A stretch of 46,197 bases of DNA from Methylococcus sp. Its GTDB lineage: Bacteria; Pseudomonadota; Gammaproteobacteria; Methylococcales; Methylococcaceae. The first letter of the stretch is position 1; every line of letters begins with the position of its first letter. The stretch is taken from NCBI GenBank assembly GCA_007280285.1, contig QYQA01000026.1:1-46197 (forward strand). The letters run 5' to 3'. Shown one piece after another: positions 37,620 through 45,638 of this stretch. The notes beneath the pieces are model-generated. The model was not told the origin of the DNA, made no database searches, and saw nothing but the letters and a program-made list of their open reading frames with translations. The position numbers and the translations under genes were made by a program.

Positions 37620-39167
37620 CTAAAAACGAACTTCGGTTTGCACGAACCAGTAATTGACATTGTCGTGATTGGTCGGCGCACCGGGTGCATAGCGCGCAAA
37701 ATTGCCTTTCATGAGGACCTGCCAACCCACCTGAAACGCAATATTGTCATGGGCATCCCAGCGGCCATTAAGCTCCCAGGTTTGGCCCACATAACTACCC
37801 GCACTCCCCGACGTGTCCACAAGCTGGGCATTGGCCCAACCGGTCGTTGACCTTGGATCGGCCAGCCACCAAAAGCGGTTGGCGACATAAAAGGCAAAGT
37901 CCCGATGGGGGACGAGAAACAATCGATATCCCGGGGAAATGAGGTTGGTCCTCGCAAACAAGGTCAAAACCCCATCAGGGCCATATTCACTCACCGTCGA
38001 AGGGAACAAGGAATCAAAATGGGAGGACGCATAATCCCACTGGAGGAGGAACCTCGGATCCCACGCCGTATTGAAGTTATAACCGACCTGAAGATGCTGC
38101 ATGATGGAGCCAACCCCAAGATCAGCGCTGGAGGCGTTTTGCCGCTTGCTTCCCGTCTGACCAATGGTTTCAATTTCGTAATCCCACTCCCCTTTATAAG
38201 GTTCCCGGTAGAAACGAAAACCCGGCGTGTAGAGATTTCGGCTGAGATTGATGGCTTCACCTTCATGGAGATAATAAAAATAAAGCTCCGATCGATCCTG
38301 GGCACTCAGGTGTTTGTTAAACAGCGCGCCCGTAAAGACCGCATCGGTGAGGGGGCGATTCCAAACCCACTGATTGCTCTGAAGAGCCGCTGTGGTGTTG
38401 GGAAGAATATTGACCGGGACGTTGGCGAACGTGCTTAACTCCCAGCCCTCTTCATGGCTGAGAAGACGATTCTGAATACCGACATATTGAAATTGGGTAT
38501 TCTTGAAAGGCACGACCCCGATCAGTCGTCGACTGCCAAAATCCATATGCATCTGACCCAATTTAGTCTCTGAATCAAGCCCTGAACCCAAGAGGTTGCG
38601 ATGAATCATCGCCCCAAAGACCTGCTCGAGATTCAGCACATTGACCATCGTCGTATCGATCTTGTTGGGATCACTCGATCCATACTGGCGGGCATCCCAG
38701 AATTCAGCTTCAAACCGCACATCCTCTTCTGGCCTCGCCTGAAACCAAACCACAGACTGAATCGGAAGGGCATTTTGACCCTGGGTATTGTCCTTGATCC
38801 AGGGCGTTGCATACGCTTCATAACGAACCCGCTCTTCAAGCGTCAAGGACATCCAATCAGGGGTATCAAACCAGCGCTGAAGGCTCCACGCCTGCGCCTC
38901 GGCCCAGGCGGCTTTTCCTGTGAGTTCATCTTTCCGGAGGCTGGCCACGGCCCCTAAGGACATTCTCGGCCTATAGTCGAGGTCTTCAGGAACGATGTGG
39001 CCCTTGGGATCAAGGCCCGGCGTGGCGCCACTTGAGGAGAGTCGATCCTTTTCAGTCTCTCTCGCCTGAGGCTTCTTTTTTTGCGCCGGTTCTGGTTTTA
39101 CAGGCTCGCTATCCGCTAGAACACCGACCGGAACCAACAGAGAAAGTGTAATGGAAAGCCAACGCAT
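37620..39167 (-). CDS. outer-membrane beta-barrel of the alginate export (AlgE-like) family
   Basis: This 515-residue protein has a signal peptide (MRWLSITLSLLVPVGVLA, cleavage before DSEP), a Lys/Pro/Glu-rich linker of about 50 residues, and a long beta-strand region ending in VNYWFVQTEVRF, with a terminal Phe typical of outer-membrane proteins. The RYEAYATPWIKD and RFEAEFWDARQYG segments resemble the alginate export domain family. The ATG at 39167 lies 2 bases after the chaA stop, so the two genes are coupled; an open upstream extension overlaps chaA and is not supported. Likely role: passage of an anionic polymer or of small solutes across the outer membrane. The substrate is uncertain, and no alginate synthesis genes are nearby. 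Confidence 0.83.
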   Translation of the reverse strand: MRWLSITLSLLVPVGVLADSEPVKPEPAQKKKPQARETEKDRLSSSGATPGLDPKGHIVPEDLDYRPRMSLGAVASLRKDELTGKAAWAEAQAWSLQRWFDTPDWMSLTLEERVRYEAYATPWIKDNTQGQNALPIQSVVWFQARPEEDVRFEAEFWDARQYGSSDPNKIDTTMVNVLNLEQVFGAMIHRNLLGSGLDSETKLGQMHMDFGSRRLIGVVPFKNTQFQYVGIQNRLLSHEEGWELSTFANVPVNILPNTTAALQSNQWVWNRPLTDAVFTGALFNKHLSAQDRSELYFYYLHEGEAINLSRNLYTPGFRFYREPYKGEWDYEIETIGQTGSKRQNASSADLGVGSIMQHLQVGYNFNTAWDPRFLLQWDYASSHFDSLFPSTVSEYGPDGVLTLFARTNLISPGYRLFLVPHRDFAFYVANRFWWLADPRSTTGWANAQLVDTSGSAGSYVGQTWELNGRWDAHDNIAFQVGWQVLMKGNFARYAPGAPTNHDNVNYWFVQTEVRF

Positions 39168-39169
39168 AC

Positions 39170-40306
39170 TCAGGGTTTGAACATGAAAAAGAGATAGGCC
39201 ACAAAGATCATCAAATGGACGATCCCCTGTAAAAGGTTTGCTTTCCCACTGACAAAGGTCACCAAGACGACCAAGAGGGTGGCTGACAAGAGCGTGATAT
39301 CGGTGGCCTTGACCCCAAGGACTAGCGAGTGCCCCATCAAGGCCGACGCGATCAGGACTGTCGGAACGGTGACGGCAATCGTCGCGAGCGCGGAACCTAA
39401 ACAAATATTGATCGAACGCTGCATCCGATTGGATAAAGCCGCACGCAGCGCACCTAAACCTTCCGGCGCTAATACCAAGCTGGTGATCAAAAGACCACCA
39501 AATCCCGCCGGCCATTTGAGGACCTGCATGCCATGATCAAAGATTTTCGCCAAATGTTCAGAGAGCAGTAAGACGGGTAATAAGGCTCCCCCAAGCCCGA
39601 TCAGCGACCACATCAAAGCACTGTTTCTCTCGAGCGCGCGCTTCTTTGCCTCCTTCCTCGGACTGATCCACCCGGTGGAGGCAACATGACCAAAATGTGA
39701 ACGATGGCGACCCATCTGTAGCCTTAGAAAAACACCATAGACCACCATACAGAGAATGCCGAGAAAGGCTTCTTGAGAAGGCTCAAGGGTCGGTTTCCCA
39801 TCGGTACCGGTAAAGTTCGGTAGGACGAGAACAAACAGCGACAACGGTGCGATGATGTGGAAATAGGCTAAGGCTCCCCTAAGATCGAAGGCTTGCTCGA
39901 TATGCCGCCATCCCCCTGCCGTGAGTGAAACCCCAACGATCCCGTTCAACACCACCATCAGTGTGGCATAGACCGTATCTCTCATTAAAGAGGGGTTATG
40001 GTCACCCGAAACCATGACCTGCAAGAGAAGACTGACCTCAATGATCGTCGCGCTGAAGGTCAGCACCAAGGTTCCATAAGGCTCACCCAAGCGCTCCGCC
40101 ACCCGATCGGCATAGCGGTCCACCGAAAAAACGCAGCCCATCATCAAGGCAAAAATGACCCCGCCTTGGATTTCGAGTGAGCGGACGCCTAAAGCATCGA
40201 CGCTAGACCCCTGAGGATTCTGCTCTATCCAAAGCCAAGCCGCCCAACTGAGGAGAGGAAACGTTAACCCGCGGGTCAGGCTAAGAAAGTCTTTTAAAAG
40301 TTTCAC
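39170..40306 (-). CDS. chaA: Ca2+(Na+)/H+ antiporter ChaA
   Basis: This inner-membrane antiporter of about 378 residues has about 11 hydrophobic helices and two similar CaCA-type halves. The signature acidic motifs are visible: GEPYGTLVLTFSATIIEVSLL in the first half and LVLAPEGLGALRAALSN in the second. A GTG at 40306 gives an N-terminus like E. coli ChaA, but no ribosome-binding site precedes it. The frame stays open to a TTG at 40390, with GAGGG directly touching it, so the true start is uncertain. The stop lies 2 bases before the AlgE-like gene, suggesting linked function in calcium or polymer handling. Confidence 0.9.
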   Translation of the reverse strand: MKLLKDFLSLTRGLTFPLLSWAAWLWIEQNPQGSSVDALGVRSLEIQGGVIFALMMGCVFSVDRYADRVAERLGEPYGTLVLTFSATIIEVSLLLQVMVSGDHNPSLMRDTVYATLMVVLNGIVGVSLTAGGWRHIEQAFDLRGALAYFHIIAPLSLFVLVLPNFTGTDGKPTLEPSQEAFLGILCMVVYGVFLRLQMGRHRSHFGHVASTGWISPRKEAKKRALERNSALMWSLIGLGGALLPVLLLSEHLAKIFDHGMQVLKWPAGFGGLLITSLVLAPEGLGALRAALSNRMQRSINICLGSALATIAVTVPTVLIASALMGHSLVLGVKATDITLLSATLLVVLVTFVSGKANLLQGIVHLMIFVAYLFFMFKP

Positions 40307-40395
40307 GCACAGGAAAGGAAGCGGTGTGGGATGAAACAGAATGATACTCGGTCCTAACCCAGGCTTCCAAATTATGGCGATGTGAGGCAACCCTC

Positions 40396-40418
40396 ATATA
40401 TTCCATAAGTGAATATCT
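40396..40418. promoter_or_regulatory. candidate LysR-type regulator box upstream of yezD
   Basis: The arms ATATATTC (40396-40403) and GAATATCT (40411-40418) pair at 7 of 8 positions around a 7-base spacer. The core fits the T-N11-A pattern of LysR-type regulators (T at 40401, A at 40413). It lies 105-127 bases before the yezD ATG in an AT-rich region and close to the start of divergent chaA. A sulfur-starvation regulator such as CysB would suit the genes downstream; that is inference. Confidence 0.35.
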
Positions 40419-40522
40419 TACTAACTACTTATTCTTTCTGATTTCTCTGCTTCATTGCTAGCATCGTCCCCACAAGAAGCCGTCACCCCTGATCGGCTCT
40501 GCGCTAAAAACCCGAGGAACGC

Positions 40523-40720
40523 ATGTCATCGTCCAACGATCTCGCCACCGAGGCTATGAGCCACGAGAGTCTTGAGAAGATTCTAAAAGCGATGGCTGGC
40601 CTCAAATTTGGATCCGTTGAAATCACGGTTCACGAGGGCCGAATGGTCCAGATCGAGCGCAAGGAAAAGGTTCGCCTCAACATCAACACCCACGAGCCGC
40701 CGATAAAAAACAAAGTATGA
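40523..40720 (+). CDS. yezD: YezD-family (DUF2292) small protein
   Basis: This 65-residue protein matches the YezD/DUF2292 family through SLEKILKAMAGLKFGSVEITVHEG and the closing QIERKEKVRL motif. GAGGAA lies 4 bases before the ATG. The family has no known biochemical activity but often sits beside sulfate- or phosphate-uptake genes, which fits the porin and sulfate-binding protein downstream. It is probably the first gene of that operon; a 114-base gap with a short CCCC/GGGG hairpin (40731-40743) separates it from the porin. Confidence 0.88.
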   Translation: MSSSNDLATEAMSHESLEKILKAMAGLKFGSVEITVHEGRMVQIERKEKVRLNINTHEPPIKNKV

Positions 40721-40834
40721 CAGTGGCTTACCCCGACCAGGGGCGGCCCTTAGACAAAACAATAAAAGGCGCACTGACCTTCAAACAGCAGGAAGCGTGC
40801 TAGAGCGAAATGATCTTTTGAATAGGGAATCACC

Positions 40835-42805
40835 ATGAAGCAACCATTCTCCACCTTCCTCGCCGCGGGCATTGGCGGTGCCGTCTTAGGCCTCTCCACA
40901 GAGGCTTTAGCGCTCAGCGATTCAGAACGCCTCGAACGTCTTGAAAAGACCATTGAGCGTCTCGAAAATCGCCTTGAAGCCACAGAATCTGAAAACAAGC
41001 GACTGAAAAAAGAAGTCTCTAGCGCAGGCACCGGTCATCAGGGCGTCTCCCACCGTGGGGTCAGCGCATCCGGCCTCTCCGGTGACCCTGTCAGTGAGCC
41101 AGCGCTCGCTAAACTAACGACCCAACCCGAATTCAGAGCCCTTGACACCAAGGTCAAGCTCTTAGAACGTAAACTCGAGGTCGAAAAGGAAGTCGCTGAC
41201 AACAACCGAAAGAGCGCCGCCAAGGTGGAGGCAGGGCCTAATGGCTTTAAGATCGGAACCCCCGATGGAGACTGGCAATTACGCCTTAGAGGCTTCCTTC
41301 AGGCCGATACCAATACCTTTCTCAATGACACTCTGCCCGCGGGGACTGGTATTGGCTGGAATCCAACCCTTGGGCCCGATGGGGAACCCAACCCCTATCA
41401 AGCGGGTGCAGGCCTTGCCTCTGATAAATTCCTGATTCGAAGGGCGCGCCTGCAGTTTGCAGGAACCCTTGGAAAATATACCGACTTTTTGATTGCCCCT
41501 GACTTTGGTAACGGCCAGACCCGTCTTTTTGACTCCTGGGCTGATTTTCACTACTGGCAGCCGGCGAGTTTCGCGATCGGTAAGATGAAGGGTCCCCAGG
41601 ATCTTGAACGGATGCAGACCGCGACCAACCTTCTCTTCAATGAACGTGCTTACCCGACCCAGCTGGCGGCTAACCGCCAAATCGGCGCCATGCTCCATGG
41701 GGAAATTGAAGGCCCCGGCTTTGATACCAAATACATTTCCAATATCAGCCACACCCAGGAACTTTTTGCCTACCAGGCGGGTGTCTTCAATGCGAGCCAA
41801 GATAATCAGGCGGTACAGAACTCCGACACGACTAATTTCGACAATAAAGAATATGCGGCGCGTATCTTTGCCCATCCCTTCCGTCATGTCGACTTTGAAC
41901 CCATCCAGCGCTTGGGTCTCGGTTTTGGCGGCAATTATGCCAACTGGCAAGGCCAAAATGGCCAAACACCGATTGCCGCTCTGGTCTCCCAAGGCCAAAG
42001 CAATATCCTGACCTATCAGAGTGCTCAGGTCGTTCCAAGTGGAACCAACACCAACACGACGGAAATCGTCGGTCCTATCACCGGCAATGGGGGCAGCACC
42101 GGCAACCCCAAGACTGTCACTAACGTGACGACCGCGACCACTTATTCGGGCGCATTCCTTAATGGTGATCAATATCACTTTGCACCCCAGGGCTACTGGT
42201 ACTGGGGGCCCTTTGGCGTCCTCGCTGATTGGACGTCATCGACCCAAGGCCTCGCCGCTAATGCCTTCAGTACGACGGTGACCCAGCGTCAAACGGATAT
42301 CAACGGGACCACCAATACCACCACCGGTGGCCAGACACCTGGAGAACGCACCACGACCGTCACCACTCATACTTCTGTCCCGACGATTTCAGCCCAGAAA
42401 ACCCAGACCAATACCGCCTGGCAAGTAGCCACCTCCTATGTTCTGACCGGGGAGGACAACACCTACTGGGCCATCAAACCACGTAAAAACTTCGATCCTT
42501 TTTCAGGAGAGTGGGGTGCATTCCAGCTGGCCGCTCGTTGGACAGAGCTCGATATCGGCAAGGACACCTTCACCAATTATGGGTCGGCTGCCAACCCTCT
42601 TTATCTCTTTGCAGATCCAAGGAGCTCCGTCCAGCACGCTCAAACCTGGGGGCTTGGGGTCAACTGGTTCCTCAATTCCAATGTCAAGATTCAAGGCAAC
42701 TATGAACAAACCAAGTTCACCGGCGGTGCGGTCACCTTAGACAACCAAGTCACTAACCGTCCGGATGAGAAGGTCTTCTTCACCCGCGTTCAGTTCTGGT
42801 ACTAA
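40835..42805 (+). CDS. large OprO/OprP-like porin with coiled-coil N-terminus
   Basis: This 656-residue outer-membrane protein has a signal peptide (about 1-26, ending EALA), a short coiled coil (SERLERLEKTIERLENRLEA and following residues, about 30-60), a linker, a second helical segment (about 100-130), and a beta-barrel from about 140 ending in FFTRVQFWY. This is the layout of polyphosphate/phosphate-selective porins, which have about 410-440 residues. Two Thr/Asn/Gly-rich insertions account for much of the extra length: about 399-440 and 478-526. They look like long extracellular loops. AGGGAA lies 7 bases before the ATG. The gene is in line with yezD, an unknown exported protein and sbp, so anion uptake is likely; whether sulfate or phosphate cannot be told. 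Confidence 0.85.
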   Translation: MKQPFSTFLAAGIGGAVLGLSTEALALSDSERLERLEKTIERLENRLEATESENKRLKKEVSSAGTGHQGVSHRGVSASGLSGDPVSEPALAKLTTQPEFRALDTKVKLLERKLEVEKEVADNNRKSAAKVEAGPNGFKIGTPDGDWQLRLRGFLQADTNTFLNDTLPAGTGIGWNPTLGPDGEPNPYQAGAGLASDKFLIRRARLQFAGTLGKYTDFLIAPDFGNGQTRLFDSWADFHYWQPASFAIGKMKGPQDLERMQTATNLLFNERAYPTQLAANRQIGAMLHGEIEGPGFDTKYISNISHTQELFAYQAGVFNASQDNQAVQNSDTTNFDNKEYAARIFAHPFRHVDFEPIQRLGLGFGGNYANWQGQNGQTPIAALVSQGQSNILTYQSAQVVPSGTNTNTTEIVGPITGNGGSTGNPKTVTNVTTATTYSGAFLNGDQYHFAPQGYWYWGPFGVLADWTSSTQGLAANAFSTTVTQRQTDINGTTNTTTGGQTPGERTTTVTTHTSVPTISAQKTQTNTAWQVATSYVLTGEDNTYWAIKPRKNFDPFSGEWGAFQLAARWTELDIGKDTFTNYGSAANPLYLFADPRSSVQHAQTWGLGVNWFLNSNVKIQGNYEQTKFTGGAVTLDNQVTNRPDEKVFFTRVQFWY

Positions 42806-42818
42806 GGAGCTCGCTATC

Positions 42819-43445
42819 ATGAAACATGTCATTCTGACCTTACTGGCCTTGGGTTTAAGCCTTGCCAGCACGACCCACATCCAGGCCGCCACCAGCGATG
42901 TGACCTACGATTTAACCGGAACCCTTTCCGGGAAAGCGAACCTCACCTGCAAGGGGAAACCCCCAGGTACCACTCGGGTGAAAGTGACCTCACTCCCAAC
43001 GATCATTCCTGTTCCTTCTTGGAAAGCGAGCCTCACACTCCTCGCAACGGGTAACTTTAGTTACTGGGAAATCGACAGCAAGTCGGCCAATGCGGCCAAA
43101 CCGCCGAGCACCGCCAATGGCTGGACTAATTACACCGGAGCGTGGACCCAGACAGGGTCAAACCTCACCCTCAAACTCGATGCGACCTCGCTTGCCAATG
43201 ACTTCAAATACTTTAATGGCGGCACCAGCCCAACGAGTCCACTCCTTTATTTTGACGTCCAGAACGCGCTTTGGACGGGTGTTTTTGCAGGCGGCACAGT
43301 CAACGGGTCGGCGACGCTGCCCCTCAAGTTGAGTGAAACCACCGAATTAAAGATCACGAACTATTACACCAGCTCACCCAAGGCTTTCCCGAAAACCAGC
43401 TGCAGTACGACCTGGCGATACAACAAACAACTCACCACCCAATAA
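42819..43445 (+). CDS. exported 208-residue protein, unrecognised
   Basis: I do not recognise this protein. The ATG at 42819 has AAGGAG about 9 bases upstream and is followed by a signal peptide (ILTLLALGLSLASTTHIQA, about 5-23). The mature part is rich in Thr, Ser, Asn and Trp and looks like an all-beta domain; YTGAWTQTGSNLTLKLD (about 105-121) recalls the strands of lipocalin-like barrels, only loosely. It has exactly two cysteines, Cys44 and Cys195, near the two ends, which could form a closing disulfide. The gene lies 13 bases after the porin and 36 bases before sbp, so it should be made together with both. Confidence 0.8.
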   Translation: MKHVILTLLALGLSLASTTHIQAATSDVTYDLTGTLSGKANLTCKGKPPGTTRVKVTSLPTIIPVPSWKASLTLLATGNFSYWEIDSKSANAAKPPSTANGWTNYTGAWTQTGSNLTLKLDATSLANDFKYFNGGTSPTSPLLYFDVQNALWTGVFAGGTVNGSATLPLKLSETTELKITNYYTSSPKAFPKTSCSTTWRYNKQLTTQ

Positions 43446-43481
43446 TTTCATCGGATATCCAAAAATAAAGAGGACATCATC

Positions 43482-44498
43482 ATGTTGAAGCTTAACGTCA
43501 CCGGTCTTTCAAGAGGCATACTCCTGTTATCCCTTCTGGGCTCTTTTACGAGTGTCAAGGCCGAAGACCTGACCCTTTTAAATGTCTCCTACGACCCAAC
43601 CCGGGAATTCTACGAAGACTACAACAAGCTGTTTCAGAAATACTGGAAGGAAAAGAAGGGTGACCATGTCACTATCAATCAGTCTCATGGCGGTGGCGGC
43701 AAACAGACCCGCGCGATCATCGATGGCCTTGATGCCGATGTTGCAACCCTCGCCCTCGCCTATGACGTTAATCAACTGTTTGAAAAAGGGAAGCTCATCC
43801 CACAGTCATGGCAAACGAGGCTCCCCAACAACAGTTGCCCTTATCTCTCAACGCAGGTATTCCTCGTACGAAAAGGGAATCCCCTCGGCATTAAGGATTG
43901 GGATGACCTTGCAAAGAAAGGGGTTTCCGTTGTGACCCCAAACCCAAAGACCTCGGGGGGTGCGCGTTGGGGTTACCTTGCGGCCTGGGGTTTTGGTCTT
44001 AAGAAACTCGGCGGCGAAGCGGCTGCCAAGGAATTGGTCAAAGGTATCTTCAATAATGCCGCAGTCCTCGACACCGGAGCCCGGGGATCCACCGTCACGT
44101 TTGCAGAACGGGAGCTCGGTGACGTCCTCATTACTTGGGAAAATGAAGCCCATTTGGTTCTAAAAGAATTTGGTGCTAATAACTTCGAAATCATCTATCC
44201 AAGCCTCAGCATCCTCGCCGAGCCGCCGGTGACCGTCGTCGATGTCGTTGCAAGACGCCACGGCACCACGGAAGTCGCCACCGCCTACCTTGAGCACCTC
44301 TACAGCAAGGAGGCCCAAGAATTGGCCGCGAAGCATTTCTATCGGCCTTCGGACAAAGCCATCCTTCAGGCGAATGCGTCAAAGTTTCCAGCCATACAAT
44401 TATTCAAAATTGATGAGGTTTTTGGCTCCTGGGACAAGGCTCAAACCACCCATTTTGCAGATGGTGGGGTCTTTGATCAGATTTATGGCGTGAAATAG
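43482..44498 (+). CDS. sbp: periplasmic sulfate-binding protein
   Basis: This 338-residue protein has a signal peptide (about 1-27, VKA cleavage) and the Sbp/CysP signature: LLNVSYDPTREFYEDYN at about 32-48, INQSHGGGGKQTRAIIDGL in the first anion-binding region, and PNPKTSGGARWGYLAAWGFGL in the second. These match sulfate and thiosulfate binders more than phosphate ones. AGAGGA lies about 9 bases before the ATG. In known systems the protein hands its ligand to CysT/CysW/CysA, but no such genes are within the window. It is the fourth gene of the yezD-porin-exported protein-sbp unit. Confidence 0.94.
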   Translation: MLKLNVTGLSRGILLLSLLGSFTSVKAEDLTLLNVSYDPTREFYEDYNKLFQKYWKEKKGDHVTINQSHGGGGKQTRAIIDGLDADVATLALAYDVNQLFEKGKLIPQSWQTRLPNNSCPYLSTQVFLVRKGNPLGIKDWDDLAKKGVSVVTPNPKTSGGARWGYLAAWGFGLKKLGGEAAAKELVKGIFNNAAVLDTGARGSTVTFAERELGDVLITWENEAHLVLKEFGANNFEIIYPSLSILAEPPVTVVDVVARRHGTTEVATAYLEHLYSKEAQELAAKHFYRPSDKAILQANASKFPAIQLFKIDEVFGSWDKAQTTHFADGGVFDQIYGVK

Positions 44499-44759
44499 GT
44501 TTTAAGGCATGGGGGAGCCATCTCTTATTGGGAAAAAAGGGTTCTTGACCCGATCACGCCTGATTTTGGGAGACTCCCCCATGGCATCTTCAGAAAACCT
44601 CATGGAAAAGAGCAACAGAAAGGCAGGTGATTTTGAAGGCGTGAAGGGTCAGACCGAGGGCGGGCAACGCCCTAGACCATCGCGTTTAAGCGGTCGATGT
44701 TGGTGTTCTTAAAAAGGATCTCTTCTCATCCATCCCCGACTTAATGTAAGAGGTTGACC
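44499..44759 (+). other. 261-base intergenic region after sbp with inverted repeat 44508-44583
   Basis: No gene is supported here. CATGGGGGAG (44508-44517) and CTCCCCCATG (44574-44583) are perfect 10-base inverted arms separated by 56 bases, starting 9 bases after the sbp stop. The enclosed segment contains a small GGG/CCC hairpin. The arrangement could be a 3' mRNA stem, a terminator for sbp or part of a small RNA. A second hairpin follows at 44657-44673. An open frame of 67 codons covers 44509-44712, but its composition and lack of a ribosome-binding site argue against it. Confidence 0.45.
44657..44673 (+). terminator. terminator-like hairpin between sbp and the EAL-like gene
   Basis: AGGGCG (44657-44662) pairs with CGCCCT (44668-44673) around a 5-base loop. 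There is no T-tract after it. It lies 87 bases before the next ATG and could end the sbp transcript or attenuate readthrough. Confidence 0.35.
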
Positions 44760-45602
44760 ATGCCACTCCAACACTTGATCGACAGTTTTAATGACCGGTT
44801 CATTGCCGAAAACCACCTTAAAAATAACCCCCTTCGCTATCTTGATGGCAAGGTTCACGGCGTTTTTGGACAACTGACCTTTGGCAGTGATTTAAGACCC
44901 GTTCATTATTTTTCAACGCCTGAAAGGCTTTCAGGACACGATGCCGCGACGGTCCCTTTTGTAACGCTAGCACCAGGTGAAAAGCCTTCCTTTGCAGAAC
45001 ACCAGACGCCGAATATTGTGAGCCTCGACCGTTTAACAAGAACGGTCCACATGCTGAATTACCTGACCTTGAATCAGGAGGAAGGGCATCTTTTTCTGGA
45101 CGTTCACCCTCGTCACCTGCTGACCGTGCAGCAGGACCATGGCGCCTATTTTGAAGACATTATTCGTCGTTGTGGCTTACCCCTAAGGCGTATCGTGATC
45201 AGCCTTCCGATCAACCGGTCTCATGAACACCAAATGGCTATTCTTCTTGAGCGTCTTAGAAATTACCGTGATCGTGGGTATTCAACGGCGATCAGAATTG
45301 ATGATGAGACGCCCCTCGCCTGTGTCGATCATTTCAAAGCACAGTACCTTCATCGTTTTTCCCCAGATGTCATCCGCTTCAGCAGCCTATTTTTTCACCG
45401 GAACGACCAAGAACCGGGTGGTTTAAGGCGCCGAAACGCCCTCCTCGCTGCCCTGAGGCAAATCGATACGGAACTCTTTTTAGATGCCATCAAGGATCAA
45501 GGGGATGCCGACCTCGCTGAGGCCATCCGCCCAGATCATGCCCAAGGGCCCTGGCTCGATGCTCAGCATCGGGTGATTGAGCCTCTTCTAAAGGCTATCT
45601 GA
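44760..45602 (+). CDS. stand-alone EAL-fold protein with degenerate catalytic motif
   Basis: This 280-residue cytoplasmic protein follows the outline of an EAL (c-di-GMP phosphodiesterase) domain. LFLDVHPRHLL (about 118-128) matches the INVxPxxL strand, RRIVISLP the next strand, LLERLRNYRDRGYSTAIRIDDE the L-x-x-G-x-x-IALDDFG region, FSPDVIRFSS the PDxIKID strand, and DHAQGPWL the late QGY-type motif. The namesake E-x-L is missing and the DDFG motif reads DDET, so hydrolysis is doubtful. The ATG at 44760 has AGAGG about 7 bases upstream. Degenerate EAL proteins such as YdiV act by protein binding. A regulatory role for the preceding sulfate-type genes is possible but rests only on position. 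Confidence 0.7.
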   Translation: MPLQHLIDSFNDRFIAENHLKNNPLRYLDGKVHGVFGQLTFGSDLRPVHYFSTPERLSGHDAATVPFVTLAPGEKPSFAEHQTPNIVSLDRLTRTVHMLNYLTLNQEEGHLFLDVHPRHLLTVQQDHGAYFEDIIRRCGLPLRRIVISLPINRSHEHQMAILLERLRNYRDRGYSTAIRIDDETPLACVDHFKAQYLHRFSPDVIRFSSLFFHRNDQEPGGLRRRNALLAALRQIDTELFLDAIKDQGDADLAEAIRPDHAQGPWLDAQHRVIEPLLKAI

Positions 45603-45638
45603 TCCTTGAGGCCTAAACCTTAAGCGCAGGAACTGAGG

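Noticed and set aside
37601-37620. GTCTA/TAGAC dyad between the lipoprotein and porin stops
   Set aside because: Five base pairs with a 10-base loop is too weak to call a terminator.
41279-42178. Long open frame antisense to the porin (299 codons)
   Set aside because: It is the complement of a well-supported beta-barrel gene and has no recognisable motif or ribosome-binding site.
44509-44712. Open frame of 67 codons after sbp
   Set aside because: It starts inside the 10-base inverted repeat, has no ribosome-binding site, and its residues (many Arg, Ser, Gly, with a WCS end) look like non-coding translation.
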